Assembly: GCF_014218805.1 (NCBI RefSeq)
Contig: NZ_JACJUV010000001.1
Span: 1,810,501 to 1,874,500, forward strand
Direction of reading: 5' to 3'
Source of the DNA: Teredinibacter franksiae
GTDB lineage: Bacteria; Pseudomonadota; Gammaproteobacteria; Pseudomonadales; Cellvibrionaceae
DNA length: 64,000 nt
Shown one piece after another: positions 27,214 through 36,298 of this stretch. Position numbers and translations under genes: made by a program. Each line of letters starts with the position of its first letter. The stretch's first letter is position 1. The notes below the pieces were generated by a model. The model had not been told where the DNA came from. It saw nothing but the letters and a program-made list of their open reading frames with translations, and ran no database searches.

Positions 27214-27296
27214 AAAAACCAAGTCTACCACCTTGTTGGGGATGCTTTAGCTAAAGCCTGTCATCACTTCAGCTTTGGAGAATCCCCCTTATGAGT

Positions 27297-28283
27297 TTAG
27301 TACACCCGCTTTGCTCCCTCCGGCCGGTTTTTAAATCGTTTTATCACCCACCAATATCGCTCTGGATAGGGTTCTATTATTCGCTCGATGGCCTTATTCA
27401 TACGGCGCGTATCCGCCAACGGATCATCGCTGGGGAAGTTTTCCAGCGGTGAGTATATTTTCAACGTATAGCGCTTATTATAGCTGTTTCGATAATGACC
27501 AAAGGGTACCACCAAGGCACCCGTTGCCGCCGCCAACCGGCTAACCGCTATAGTCGTTGACGCAGGAACCCCCATAAAATCAGCAAATACCGTATTTTTG
27601 TTTTTCACTTCTATATCCGGTGCGTACCAGACAACCCCCTTCTTTTTAAGGGTTCGGGTAATACCAACTAAATTTCGTACCGAATAAAAGTGATCGCCAT
27701 AATCGCGTCGAGCCGCATGTAAGAACTGGTCCACTATGGCATCACTGGGTTGACGGTAGGTAAACGCGAAAATACGGTCACGTCGGGCCAAAAAACCCGC
27801 CAATGCCGCGTTTAAATCTAGGCTGCCGTAATGGCAGGAAAGCATAATAATACCGCGATCAGACGCCAATGCCCGCTGCCAGTTTTCATCGCCTTCCAAC
27901 TCCACCCGGCGCCAAAATTTAGCTGGGTTAGAAAACCAGGCATTCAAGGTTTCAGCCAACGTTATACCCAACTCCTTAAAGCAGGCTCTACCGAGTGCTG
28001 CACGAGCGCCTTGCGGCAACTGCGGATAACACAGCTCGATATTACTGCGCACGATATGCCGTAAGCGCACGGATAAAAGCTCACAAAGACGCCCAAACAA
28101 AGATCCCACAAATAACAATAACGAGTAAGGCAGCAAAGCCAAGAGACGACACAACACTAGAACCAAGCCCAACAGCCAGTATTTAGGGTGGCGATTTAGA
28201 AACAGCTTTGCCCAAAAATTTAGCGGGATGCCGGTGTTATCAACGGGCTTATACGGGCGGTCTGGCGGGGTAATCTCGGACAT
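27297..28283 (-). CDS. Lipid A late acyltransferase (LpxL/HtrB-like)
   Basis: A 328-residue inner-membrane acyltransferase of the LpxL/LpxM family, transferring an acyl chain from ACP to the lipid A precursor. A membrane helix lies at about residues 35-70 (LLGLVLVLCRLLALLPYSLL). The catalytic HX4D motif is CHYGSLD, and VWYAPDIEVKNKN and FADFMGVPASTT match the acyltransferase core. The C-terminal RYWWVIKRFKNRPEG is the usual family end (WxxKRFK). It stands alone on the minus strand. Whether it is the lauroyl or myristoyl transferase cannot be told; it is not inside an lpx cluster. Confidence 0.9.
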   Translation of the reverse strand: MSEITPPDRPYKPVDNTGIPLNFWAKLFLNRHPKYWLLGLVLVLCRLLALLPYSLLLFVGSLFGRLCELLSVRLRHIVRSNIELCYPQLPQGARAALGRACFKELGITLAETLNAWFSNPAKFWRRVELEGDENWQRALASDRGIIMLSCHYGSLDLNAALAGFLARRDRIFAFTYRQPSDAIVDQFLHAARRDYGDHFYSVRNLVGITRTLKKKGVVWYAPDIEVKNKNTVFADFMGVPASTTIAVSRLAAATGALVVPFGHYRNSYNKRYTLKIYSPLENFPSDDPLADTRRMNKAIERIIEPYPERYWWVIKRFKNRPEGAKRVY

Positions 28284-28401
28284 CTGTAAACTCTGTTAAT
28301 ACACGGTAAAAAGGGCGCGTAATTATTTCTTAGCTAAAACACGATTGCGATAAAAATCCAACACCATTCAACACCAAAGTGCCCTCAAGTGCTCAACAAC
28401 G

Positions 28402-30600
28402 CTATTCCACATAGACGGTTACCGACTTAAAACCCGGTGTTTGACTGCGCCCATCCAAATCGCGGGGAATCAATACATTGGCCTCTGGATAGTACGCCAT
28501 AATATTACCGGTACGCACATCGAAAGGCTTAACTTTTACTTGACGCATAACACCTGTAGCCGTGGAAACATCCACGGTTGTGTTATCTTCATAGCCACAA
28601 AGCGCCATATCGCTAGGGTTCATCAAAACCACCCAGCGCTCCGTTTGTCCTCGGTAAGTATCGCGCTCGTCAAAAATGATAGAATTAAATTGGCCCTCAC
28701 TACGTACGCTGGTAAGGGTAAATTCATGCTGGCCTTTATGGTTGCGCCAAACGCCCATGTGCGATCGTTTAGGCATTGGATGGAAAACAAAATGTCCCCT
28801 GCCGTTGGCGGTGGCAAAAGCTGGCTTGTGCAATGTTCGCCCATCGATAGTGAACTCTTGCCTACTAGCATCAATGTTCGCGAGCTGTTCAAACCCCGGT
28901 ACTACATCACTGATAAATTGCCGAATACGCTGGTGACTTCGGAACACAGAAAAATCAAAACGCTGCTCATCAACCACCGCCTCCGCTATCTCTCGTATGA
29001 GATCCACCTCCGAAGGCAATTGAGGAAAGCGGTTAATGCCGCCGTCGCTAAGGCGCACGAAATTAAACATGGACTCCTGGGTCGTTGGCTGCAGCTCCTC
29101 ATCGCGCACACGAACAGGCAATAGTAGCGTTTCGCCCTCCACACCCTGAACATGACCGCTGTTCAACGTGGAGGTAATAAAACACTTAAACCCCACCCGG
29201 TTCATCGCTTCAGTGGCAAAGCAAGTATCGGGGTTAGATGCGAGTAAATTGCCACCCAGCATCATGGCGAAATCCATGTCTCGCTGATGCGCCGCCTGCA
29301 TGCATGCCATGGTATCCAGCCCCTGAGCTGCGGGCAGCTCGCCACCCAGCTTTTGCTCAAGCTTTTCTTCCACAGCCTTTTTAAGTGCGGGGGTAAACCC
29401 CATTGACCCGGTGCCCTGAATATTGGAATGACCCCGCAAGGGTAAAAGCCCTGCACCGGGCCGCCCAATCATACCGCGCAGCAGCGCAAGAGCAACCAGC
29501 GTTTCAATGTTACCAACACCGTGCTGATGATGGGTAAGCCCCATACTCCAGCTGAATACCGCATTTTCTGCTTCGGCGTAAATCCGTGCCACCTGCTCAA
29601 TTTGAGCACGAGGTAAGCCAGAACTTTGTTCTATTTCAGCCCATTCCAGCGACAATACTGATTTGGCAAACCGATCAAACCCTTCGGTGTACGCGCTAAC
29701 AAAGTCGAGATTACAGCGCTCATTTTCCACTAGCCACTTCGCCATCCCCTGCATCAAACCAATATCACCGCCAAGATGTGGCTGCACATAAGCGCTCGCG
29801 ATCTCTTCGCCACCCTTAACCATTGAGCGCCAATCACTTGGGGACGCAAAACGTACCATACCCGGCTCTTTCGCTGGATTGACAACAATGACCTTGCCAC
29901 CGCGGCGACGACATTGAATAAGTGTCTTAACAAACCGCGGGTGATTCGACGCCGGGTTGGCGCCAAAAACAAAAATGCAATCGGCTTTATCAAGATCGTC
30001 GTATTGAATGGTGGCCGTACCTGTACCTAGGGTTGCATTCAATCCCACACCCGAGGCCTGATGACAGTAATAGGAACAATTATTGATATTGTTAGTGCCG
30101 TAAAGCCGCGCCATTAACTGCAGAATAAAGGCGGCTTCGTTCGACCCTCTACCCGATGCATAGAAAAAGCTACGCGAGGGAACAGCGGCCTTTAATCGTT
30201 CGGCCACCAAAGCTTTTGCCTGCGTATAATCAATAGGCGAGAAGTGGCTATCGCCAGCCTTTTTGTACAAAGGCGTAGTTAATCGCCCCAAATCCTCCAG
30301 CTGCTTTCCCGTCAGGCGAGCTAGATCACTAACTGATTTCTCAAGAAAAATATTGGGGGAAATACCCGCGCGGATATCGCTAAGGTGTGCCTGAATGTTT
30401 TTATTGCACACCTCGATACCACGCCGAGTTTCGTTTTTAAAACCACCGTTTTGGCCGCCAGTGCCAAACGCACACGCTTTGCAGGCATTTTTGGAGCGAA
30501 GCGTTTGTATGAGCTTAATAGGGCCGATTTTGCCGCTGTAACGCAGTACGCTGAGTACCGCCTTCCAGCCGCCGCCAATTATTCTGCTGTGACTATTCAT
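28402..30600 (-). CDS. FdhF/YdeP-family molybdopterin oxidoreductase
   Basis: A 732-residue molybdopterin-dependent oxidoreductase of the FdhF/YdeP family. CKACAFGTGGQNGGF near the N-terminus, NNCSYYCHQASGVG in the active-site region and DCIFVFGANPASNHPRF in the molybdopterin-binding domain are typical; the C-terminal domain is about 610-732 (FNSIIFDERDTYRGQ). The substrate of YdeP proteins is not established, although they resemble formate dehydrogenase H and may affect acid tolerance. Start chosen at ATG 30600, with AAGGTG six bases upstream; the frame runs to 30654. No fdhD or other molybdoenzyme subunit is adjacent. Confidence 0.88.
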   Translation of the reverse strand: MNSHSRIIGGGWKAVLSVLRYSGKIGPIKLIQTLRSKNACKACAFGTGGQNGGFKNETRRGIEVCNKNIQAHLSDIRAGISPNIFLEKSVSDLARLTGKQLEDLGRLTTPLYKKAGDSHFSPIDYTQAKALVAERLKAAVPSRSFFYASGRGSNEAAFILQLMARLYGTNNINNCSYYCHQASGVGLNATLGTGTATIQYDDLDKADCIFVFGANPASNHPRFVKTLIQCRRRGGKVIVVNPAKEPGMVRFASPSDWRSMVKGGEEIASAYVQPHLGGDIGLMQGMAKWLVENERCNLDFVSAYTEGFDRFAKSVLSLEWAEIEQSSGLPRAQIEQVARIYAEAENAVFSWSMGLTHHQHGVGNIETLVALALLRGMIGRPGAGLLPLRGHSNIQGTGSMGFTPALKKAVEEKLEQKLGGELPAAQGLDTMACMQAAHQRDMDFAMMLGGNLLASNPDTCFATEAMNRVGFKCFITSTLNSGHVQGVEGETLLLPVRVRDEELQPTTQESMFNFVRLSDGGINRFPQLPSEVDLIREIAEAVVDEQRFDFSVFRSHQRIRQFISDVVPGFEQLANIDASRQEFTIDGRTLHKPAFATANGRGHFVFHPMPKRSHMGVWRNHKGQHEFTLTSVRSEGQFNSIIFDERDTYRGQTERWVVLMNPSDMALCGYEDNTTVDVSTATGVMRQVKVKPFDVRTGNIMAYYPEANVLIPRDLDGRSQTPGFKSVTVYVE

Positions 30601-30702
30601 TAAGGCACCTTGATAAACGAGAAGTGGTCTCCGAACTGCCGGCCAGTGGTGCAATTCAGCAACAGCGCAAACCGAGCAAGAAAGACCATGCGAAGGGCAC
30701 CG

Positions 30703-31059
30703 CTAATATTGATTATACTTTTTTGCGCTGCCGCGCACCTGCTCCGCAGGGTATCGAGCTTCGTTAACGTGAGCTTTATTTGTTGCCGCGTGCATTAGGT
30801 CAATATTTAACTGATCGGCCATGCGTACCAAGTACAACAATACATCAGCCATTTCACTGGCAACAGCTTCCCGTGTATTCTCCTGCAATTCAAATGATGC
30901 GTCTTCCGACAACCACTGGAATATTTCCATTAGTTCGGAAGCTTCTACCGACAGCGCCATAGCCAGATTTTTAGGCGAATGAAACTTTTCCCAATCTCTC
31001 ACCTTGGCAAAACCACGCAAATACTGCTGTACATCTGCCAGTGTTTCGAAATCTTTCAT
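30703..31059 (-). CDS. MazG-like nucleotide pyrophosphohydrolase
   Basis: A 118-residue all-alpha NTP pyrophosphohydrolase of the MazG/dCTPase (RS21-C6) type. The metal-binding acidic motifs are LSVEASELMEIFQW and ASEMADVLLYLVRMADQ (ExxE...ExxD). It probably hydrolyses non-canonical or excess nucleoside triphosphates in the cytoplasm. GGGAGGG lies eight bases before the ATG. It is separate from the YdeP-like gene downstream. Exact nucleotide preference is unknown. Confidence 0.9.
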   Translation of the reverse strand: MKDFETLADVQQYLRGFAKVRDWEKFHSPKNLAMALSVEASELMEIFQWLSEDASFELQENTREAVASEMADVLLYLVRMADQLNIDLMHAATNKAHVNEARYPAEQVRGSAKKYNQY

Positions 31060-31188
31060 GTAGAGCCCTCCCTGAATGCGATATAGACTACCAGTTAATC
31101 ATTCTAACGCGTTGTTTTCAGCAATTTTGAACCTAACTGCTAGAATTAACAGGTTATAAAAACGAAAAAAACCAAACAACTATTACCC

Positions 31189-34100
31189 ATGCGCCAGTCG
31201 AAATTGATTGTTAAAGCCTGTAAGCATTTAGCCTTTAGTGTCTGTGTGCTGCTTGCCTATGCTCACCCGAACTTACATGCTCAGCAGGTAGAACAACCCA
31301 CGAACCTATCATTCCGGCATATTCAGCAAAGCAAGCTTGAAGCCATTGGGTACATTAATGCAATGACTCAAGATGCCACAGGCTTTATGTGGTTTGGTGG
31401 CTCTAATGGTCTCGCTCGCTATGACGGCACGCAGTTAAAGATATACCGTACCGATGAACGGGACACAAACTCACTCTCCCACAACAATGTTTACGCACTG
31501 CTCATCGACAGCCAGGGCAACCTTTGGGCCGGGACCCGTGATGGCCTGAACCTCTATCGACCTAATACTGACAGCTTTACGGTTTTTCGTCAGCCCCATT
31601 CAAACAGTAGCGAATCCCCCAATGACGATATTCGCAGTTTACTTGAAGACACCAAAGGGCATATCTGGCTCGGTACCCGAAAAGGACTGTACTCCTTTAA
31701 CCCACAGGAAAAAACCTACAACGCCTACCAGTTGTCCACTGTTGTTGACTCATCCATGGGTGACAACATCGTCTGGACCATTACCCAAGACCAAGAAGGT
31801 ATCCTATGGGTGGGTACCCGTGACTACGGTATCAGCCGCTTTAACCTGCTGACTAAGCTGTTTCATACCTACCACCTCAGTAACCCACAAGAACCAGACA
31901 AAAAATTCGACGATATTCGCCGACTATTTGTCGACAGCCGCAACCGCGTATGGGCCGCCACCTATGGCGGTGGCATATTTATTTTCGACCGCACCTCAGA
32001 CAGCTTTCGGCCATTCGATCACGCCGTTCATCAGGAAGACAAAAGTCCGATTGTATGGGATTTTCTGGAAGATAAAGAAGGTAACATTTGGATAGCTGAC
32101 GGCCGCGGCCTAACCCTGGTAAACGAAAGCAAAAACCATCGCTCACGCTTCAGTCACGCCAACAACGACCCCAGCTCACCGGGTAATTTCGTACCCACAC
32201 GGTTGTATCAGGATCTAGCCGGGGATATTTGGGTGGGCTACTTTCCCTCCGGTATCGACTTGGTGGACCATCAGGCCGCGGTGTTCAATAATTTCACCCA
32301 TCAGCCCAGCAACCCTCAAAGTGTCAGCGATGGCGGCGTGCTATCGTCGTGGGAGGACAAAGCCGGAAACCTGTGGGTTGGCGCCGGTTACGGCCTTAAT
32401 TATGTTGATCACACCAATGGCGACATTTCCCACACCCTCTACCAGCCAGACAACCCCGAAGGCCTCAGCGGCAATACCGTACTATCGATACTTGAGGACA
32501 AGCAGGAAACGCTATGGCTCGGCGTTTGGTCCGGCGGATTAAACCGCCGGGATAAAGGCAGCGAAACCTTTCGCCACTACCACCCGGAACCACAAAATCA
32601 CTGGTCGCTGCTAGGGAAAGAGCCCTGGGCGCTGATGGTGGACCACCAAGAAAGGCTGTGGATAGGCACCGAAGCGGGGGTCAACCGTTACAACCCCGAG
32701 GAAGACAATTTCATCCGCTACCTGCCACGTCAGGATCAGATGGATGGCGACTCAGCTCTCTACACGCGTGCCCTACTGCAAGACTCCAGCGAACGAATAT
32801 GGGTGGGTACAATACGAGGGCTTTACAAACTAAACCCCAATACTCACCAGTTTATTCGCTACCGTAACACCTCCGACGATCCGCAATCCCTCAGTAACGA
32901 TTACGTCATCTCGCTGTACGAAGATTCACAAAAACGTATTTGGGCCGGCACCCACGGAGGAGGGTTAAATTTATTTAACCCCGAAACGGGCCGATTTAAG
33001 ACGTACACAGTTAATCAGGGGCTGGCGGATAACGTCGTCACCAGTATTATCGAAGACGACGATGGAATGCTGTGGCTCAGCACACAACTGGGCCTCAGCC
33101 GATTTGACCCACAAAGGGAAAAGTTTCGTAACTACAACACCGGTCACGGCCTTTCAGGCAACCTATTCAACAATAACACCGCCCTCAAAACCCGCGATGG
33201 CAAACTGTTTTTCGGCAACAGCCGAGGGTTTGTACTGTTCGACCCAAAACAATTACAAGCCAATCAATATCAACCACCTGTGGTCTTCACCGGCCTGCGT
33301 ATATTCAATCGTCCGGTCTCCCACCTCACAGCGGATTCACTGCTGGAAAAACCCATTGAACGTACCGACTCAATTGAAATTAGCAAGAGTCAATCAATGG
33401 TTACGGTGGAATTCGCCGCACTTAACTTCCGCTCGCCAGAACTCAACAGCTACGCCTACTGGCTAGAAGACTTCGACCGCGACTGGCTTTATGTGGGCAA
33501 CAACCGCCAGGCAACTTACACCAACCTCGACAGCGGCAATTACACCCTGCACGTGAAAGCCGCTAACAATGACGGCATCTGGAGCGAGCAGAAAACCAGC
33601 CTACACATACACGTAAGCCCTCCCTTGTGGCAAACCTGGTGGGCTTATGTGGCCTACTGCCTTAGCGCATTGATCGCATGCTACGCAATGCTAGCGACGC
33701 TGTTCAACAGGGAAGCCATGTCAAAACAGAAGGTCTTAAATGACCGCCTACAGGAAGTTGACCGGCTCAAGGACCAATTTCTGGCAAACACCTCTCACAA
33801 GTTGCGCACCCCGCTAAGCAGCATGACCGGGCTGGCAGAATCACTGTTGCGCTCGCCCGCGAAAAACCTAGACGACGACACCCGCAAGCACCTTGTGGCT
33901 ATTACCAAAAGCGGCAAGCAATTGTCGCGGCTCGTCAATGAAGTGATTGATTACTCACAGCTCGCTGACAACAAGCTCAAGCTGAACTTCCAGTCGGTTG
34001 ACATTTACATCCTCACCGACCTGGTTTTCTCTTTAATCACGCCGTTACTGGCGGGCAAGCCACTGCGTTTAATCAATGCGCTATCACCCAATATGCCGCG

Positions 34101-34995
34101 TGTACTAGCCGATGAGGAGCGCTTGCAACAGATCCTGATTAACCTGCTAAGTAACGCTATTAAGTACACAGACGAAGGCTTCATAACTGTAAGCGGAGAA
34201 CTTCAGGCCGCGCATATCAATATAGCCGTGGAAGACAGTGGTATCGGCATCGCAGAAGACCGTATCGAGACCATTTTTTACCCGTTTCAACACACCAACA
34301 CCGACCCGGACACGCGTGTTGCCGGCACCAGCCTGGGCTTAACTGTTTGCAGAAAACTTGTGGAGCTTCATGGCGGCACCATCAAAGTGCGTTCGGCATT
34401 AGGCTCCGGCTCGGAGTTTATTTTCGACCTGCCACTAGCCGACAAAAATACCATCCAAAAACTTAGCGGAATTCACCCGGAGAACGAACGCCCCAGCCAC
34501 AAGCTGGAGCAGTCTATTTCGGCACGTACGATATTCCAAAGAACCCCGCAAGGGCTGCCAGGAAGCGAAAATTACTCCAAACTCACGCCGCCCGAAGCCG
34601 CTGCCGAATACACCATTTTGATCGTTGACGACGATACCGCCAGTCGCATGGTACTCAACGCCATGCTCAGCGCATGGAAGTATCAGGTGAGGGAAGCCGT
34701 ATCCGGTGAAGAAGCACTGCAAATAATGAATAGCGACAGCAGCATCGACCTCGTTATTCTTGACGTCATTATGCCAGGCATGAATGGCTACAAAACCTGC
34801 GAAAAAATTCGAGAATTCGCGCCACTTAATCAGCTACCCATATTGTTTTTATCGGCGAGTAACCGCGATAGAGAGGTTCTTACCGGCTATTCCGCAGGCG
34901 GTAACGACTACCTTTCAAAACCTGTTTCCAGTGTTGAACTAATGTCTAAGGTGAGCTTACATTTAAAGCTGAGTCATAGAGTTAGAGCAAAGTAG
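31189..34995 (+). CDS. Two-component-propeller hybrid sensor kinase with altered H and G2 boxes
   Basis: A 1268-residue protein. A signal/anchor covers about 1-31, then a long periplasmic region of two-component regulator propeller repeats (WxGTxxGL style, to about 720), a Y_Y_Y domain (about 735-805) and a TM helix (about 815-838). The cytoplasmic part has HisKA, HATPase and a C-terminal receiver (LVILDVIMPGMNGY). Odd points: the H box is SHKLRTPL (His870-Lys871), where the usual residue after His is Glu, and the G2 box is GTSLGL with Ser1048 for Gly. N and G1 boxes (ILINLLSNAIKYT, DSGIGIAED) look normal. Unlike Bacteroidetes relatives there is no DNA-binding domain. Such propellers often sense polysaccharide fragments; the ligand is unknown. 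Confidence 0.9.
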   Translation: MRQSKLIVKACKHLAFSVCVLLAYAHPNLHAQQVEQPTNLSFRHIQQSKLEAIGYINAMTQDATGFMWFGGSNGLARYDGTQLKIYRTDERDTNSLSHNNVYALLIDSQGNLWAGTRDGLNLYRPNTDSFTVFRQPHSNSSESPNDDIRSLLEDTKGHIWLGTRKGLYSFNPQEKTYNAYQLSTVVDSSMGDNIVWTITQDQEGILWVGTRDYGISRFNLLTKLFHTYHLSNPQEPDKKFDDIRRLFVDSRNRVWAATYGGGIFIFDRTSDSFRPFDHAVHQEDKSPIVWDFLEDKEGNIWIADGRGLTLVNESKNHRSRFSHANNDPSSPGNFVPTRLYQDLAGDIWVGYFPSGIDLVDHQAAVFNNFTHQPSNPQSVSDGGVLSSWEDKAGNLWVGAGYGLNYVDHTNGDISHTLYQPDNPEGLSGNTVLSILEDKQETLWLGVWSGGLNRRDKGSETFRHYHPEPQNHWSLLGKEPWALMVDHQERLWIGTEAGVNRYNPEEDNFIRYLPRQDQMDGDSALYTRALLQDSSERIWVGTIRGLYKLNPNTHQFIRYRNTSDDPQSLSNDYVISLYEDSQKRIWAGTHGGGLNLFNPETGRFKTYTVNQGLADNVVTSIIEDDDGMLWLSTQLGLSRFDPQREKFRNYNTGHGLSGNLFNNNTALKTRDGKLFFGNSRGFVLFDPKQLQANQYQPPVVFTGLRIFNRPVSHLTADSLLEKPIERTDSIEISKSQSMVTVEFAALNFRSPELNSYAYWLEDFDRDWLYVGNNRQATYTNLDSGNYTLHVKAANNDGIWSEQKTSLHIHVSPPLWQTWWAYVAYCLSALIACYAMLATLFNREAMSKQKVLNDRLQEVDRLKDQFLANTSHKLRTPLSSMTGLAESLLRSPAKNLDDDTRKHLVAITKSGKQLSRLVNEVIDYSQLADNKLKLNFQSVDIYILTDLVFSLITPLLAGKPLRLINALSPNMPRVLADEERLQQILINLLSNAIKYTDEGFITVSGELQAAHINIAVEDSGIGIAEDRIETIFYPFQHTNTDPDTRVAGTSLGLTVCRKLVELHGGTIKVRSALGSGSEFIFDLPLADKNTIQKLSGIHPENERPSHKLEQSISARTIFQRTPQGLPGSENYSKLTPPEAAAEYTILIVDDDTASRMVLNAMLSAWKYQVREAVSGEEALQIMNSDSSIDLVILDVIMPGMNGYKTCEKIREFAPLNQLPILFLSASNRDREVLTGYSAGGNDYLSKPVSSVELMSKVSLHLKLSHRVRAK

Positions 34996-35176
34996 ACTGG
35001 CTATCGCCGGGGAGCGGTCTGCGGAAACACGCGCAGCACTCATTGATACAACGCTGCGCTGTTGAAGCAATGGCTGCGCAACCTGCACGAAAACATTCTA
35101 TGCATGAGGCGCAGCCTAGAAAAGAGCTTAAAACGCGAGTAGAGCGATACCTACACCCACCCTACTCAGCAGGCCC

Positions 35177-36139
35177 TTAGGCCAGCCTATGGCACAGATC
35201 CAACAAACATTCCTTGAAGGGTCTGTTCATATTTTCAAGCGCATCGATGATATCGTGGTGCACCAGCTCATTAGCTTGCATACCCACACAACGACCACCT
35301 TGCCCCTCACGTAACAACTCAACCGCATAGGCACCCAAACGGCTTGCGAGCACGCGGTCAAAGGCTGTTGGCGCACCACCACGCTGAACATGGCCAAGGA
35401 TAGTCGCCCGTGTTTCCAAGCCGGTTTCAGTTTCAATACGCTTGGCCAATGCGTTCACGTCGGTCACATGCTCAGTTATACAGATAATACCGTGATTCTT
35501 ACCTTCAGATACATGTACTTTTATATCACCGATAAACGCCTCTTCGTCAAAAGGCTTCTCTGGCACAATCGCAAATTCAGCGCCGCAGCCTAAGGCGGAA
35601 AAGATTGTAAGGTCGCCACAGTAGCGGCCCATAATTTCAACCACCGAAATGCGCTTGTGGGAGCTGGAGGTATCACGCAAACGGTCAACGGCTTCAAGTA
35701 CCGTATTCAGTGCGGTGAAGTAACCTATAGTGTAATCAGTTCCGGCTACATCATTATCGATGGTGCCAGGGATACCAATACACGGGTAGCCCATTTCAGT
35801 GAGCTTTTTAGCCCCCATGTAGGAGCCATCACCACCAATCACCACCAAAGCTTCAATACCGTGCTTTTTTAGGTTTTCGATGGCGTCTTTGCGCACGGCT
35901 TCGTCTTTAAACTCTGGGAAACGGGCCGACCCCAAAAAAGTACCGCCGCGGTTTATCGTGTCCGCAACTGAGCGTCGGTCCAATTGTCTGATTTCGTCGT
36001 GATACAGGCCGTAGTAACCGTTGTAGATACCGTAAACTTCCAAACCGTAATGTAACCCGTTACGTACCACCGCGCGGACAGCCGCATTCATACCAGGGGC
36101 ATCACCGCCACTGGTTAAAACGCCAATTCTTTGTACCAT
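35177..36139 (-). CDS. pfkA: 6-phosphofructokinase
   Basis: A 320-residue ATP-dependent phosphofructokinase [21 protein letters not shown] and [11 protein letters not shown] bind [19 protein letters not shown] carries the catalytic aspartate; [11 protein letters not shown] and GHVQRGG contact substrate. Length and motifs match E. coli PfkA, including the Gly of GGDGS that indicates ATP rather than PPi use. AGGA lies seven bases before the ATG. It commits fructose-6-phosphate to glycolysis in the cytoplasm, suiting a sugar-degrading organism. No operon partners. Confidence 0.95.
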   Translation of the reverse strand: MVQRIGVLTSGGDAPGMNAAVRAVVRNGLHYGLEVYGIYNGYYGLYHDEIRQLDRRSVADTINRGGTFLGSARFPEFKDEAVRKDAIENLKKHGIEALVVIGGDGSYMGAKKLTEMGYPCIGIPGTIDNDVAGTDYTIGYFTALNTVLEAVDRLRDTSSSHKRISVVEIMGRYCGDLTIFSALGCGAEFAIVPEKPFDEEAFIGDIKVHVSEGKNHGIICITEHVTDVNALAKRIETETGLETRATILGHVQRGGAPTAFDRVLASRLGAYAVELLREGQGGRCVGMQANELVHHDIIDALENMNRPFKECLLDLCHRLA

Positions 36140-36298
36140 TGTAAGTTCCTGTTAGCTTACCTATTTATCGCGCAAACACTCGCTGCGCATACCTATGCCT
36201 TAGATTAAATTTTTATCGTTATATGGAGAAAAACGCCCCAACTCAGTGCAGGCGATTAAACCGCCCGCCAAAGAGGAGCAGAATCCGGCGCAATTCTA

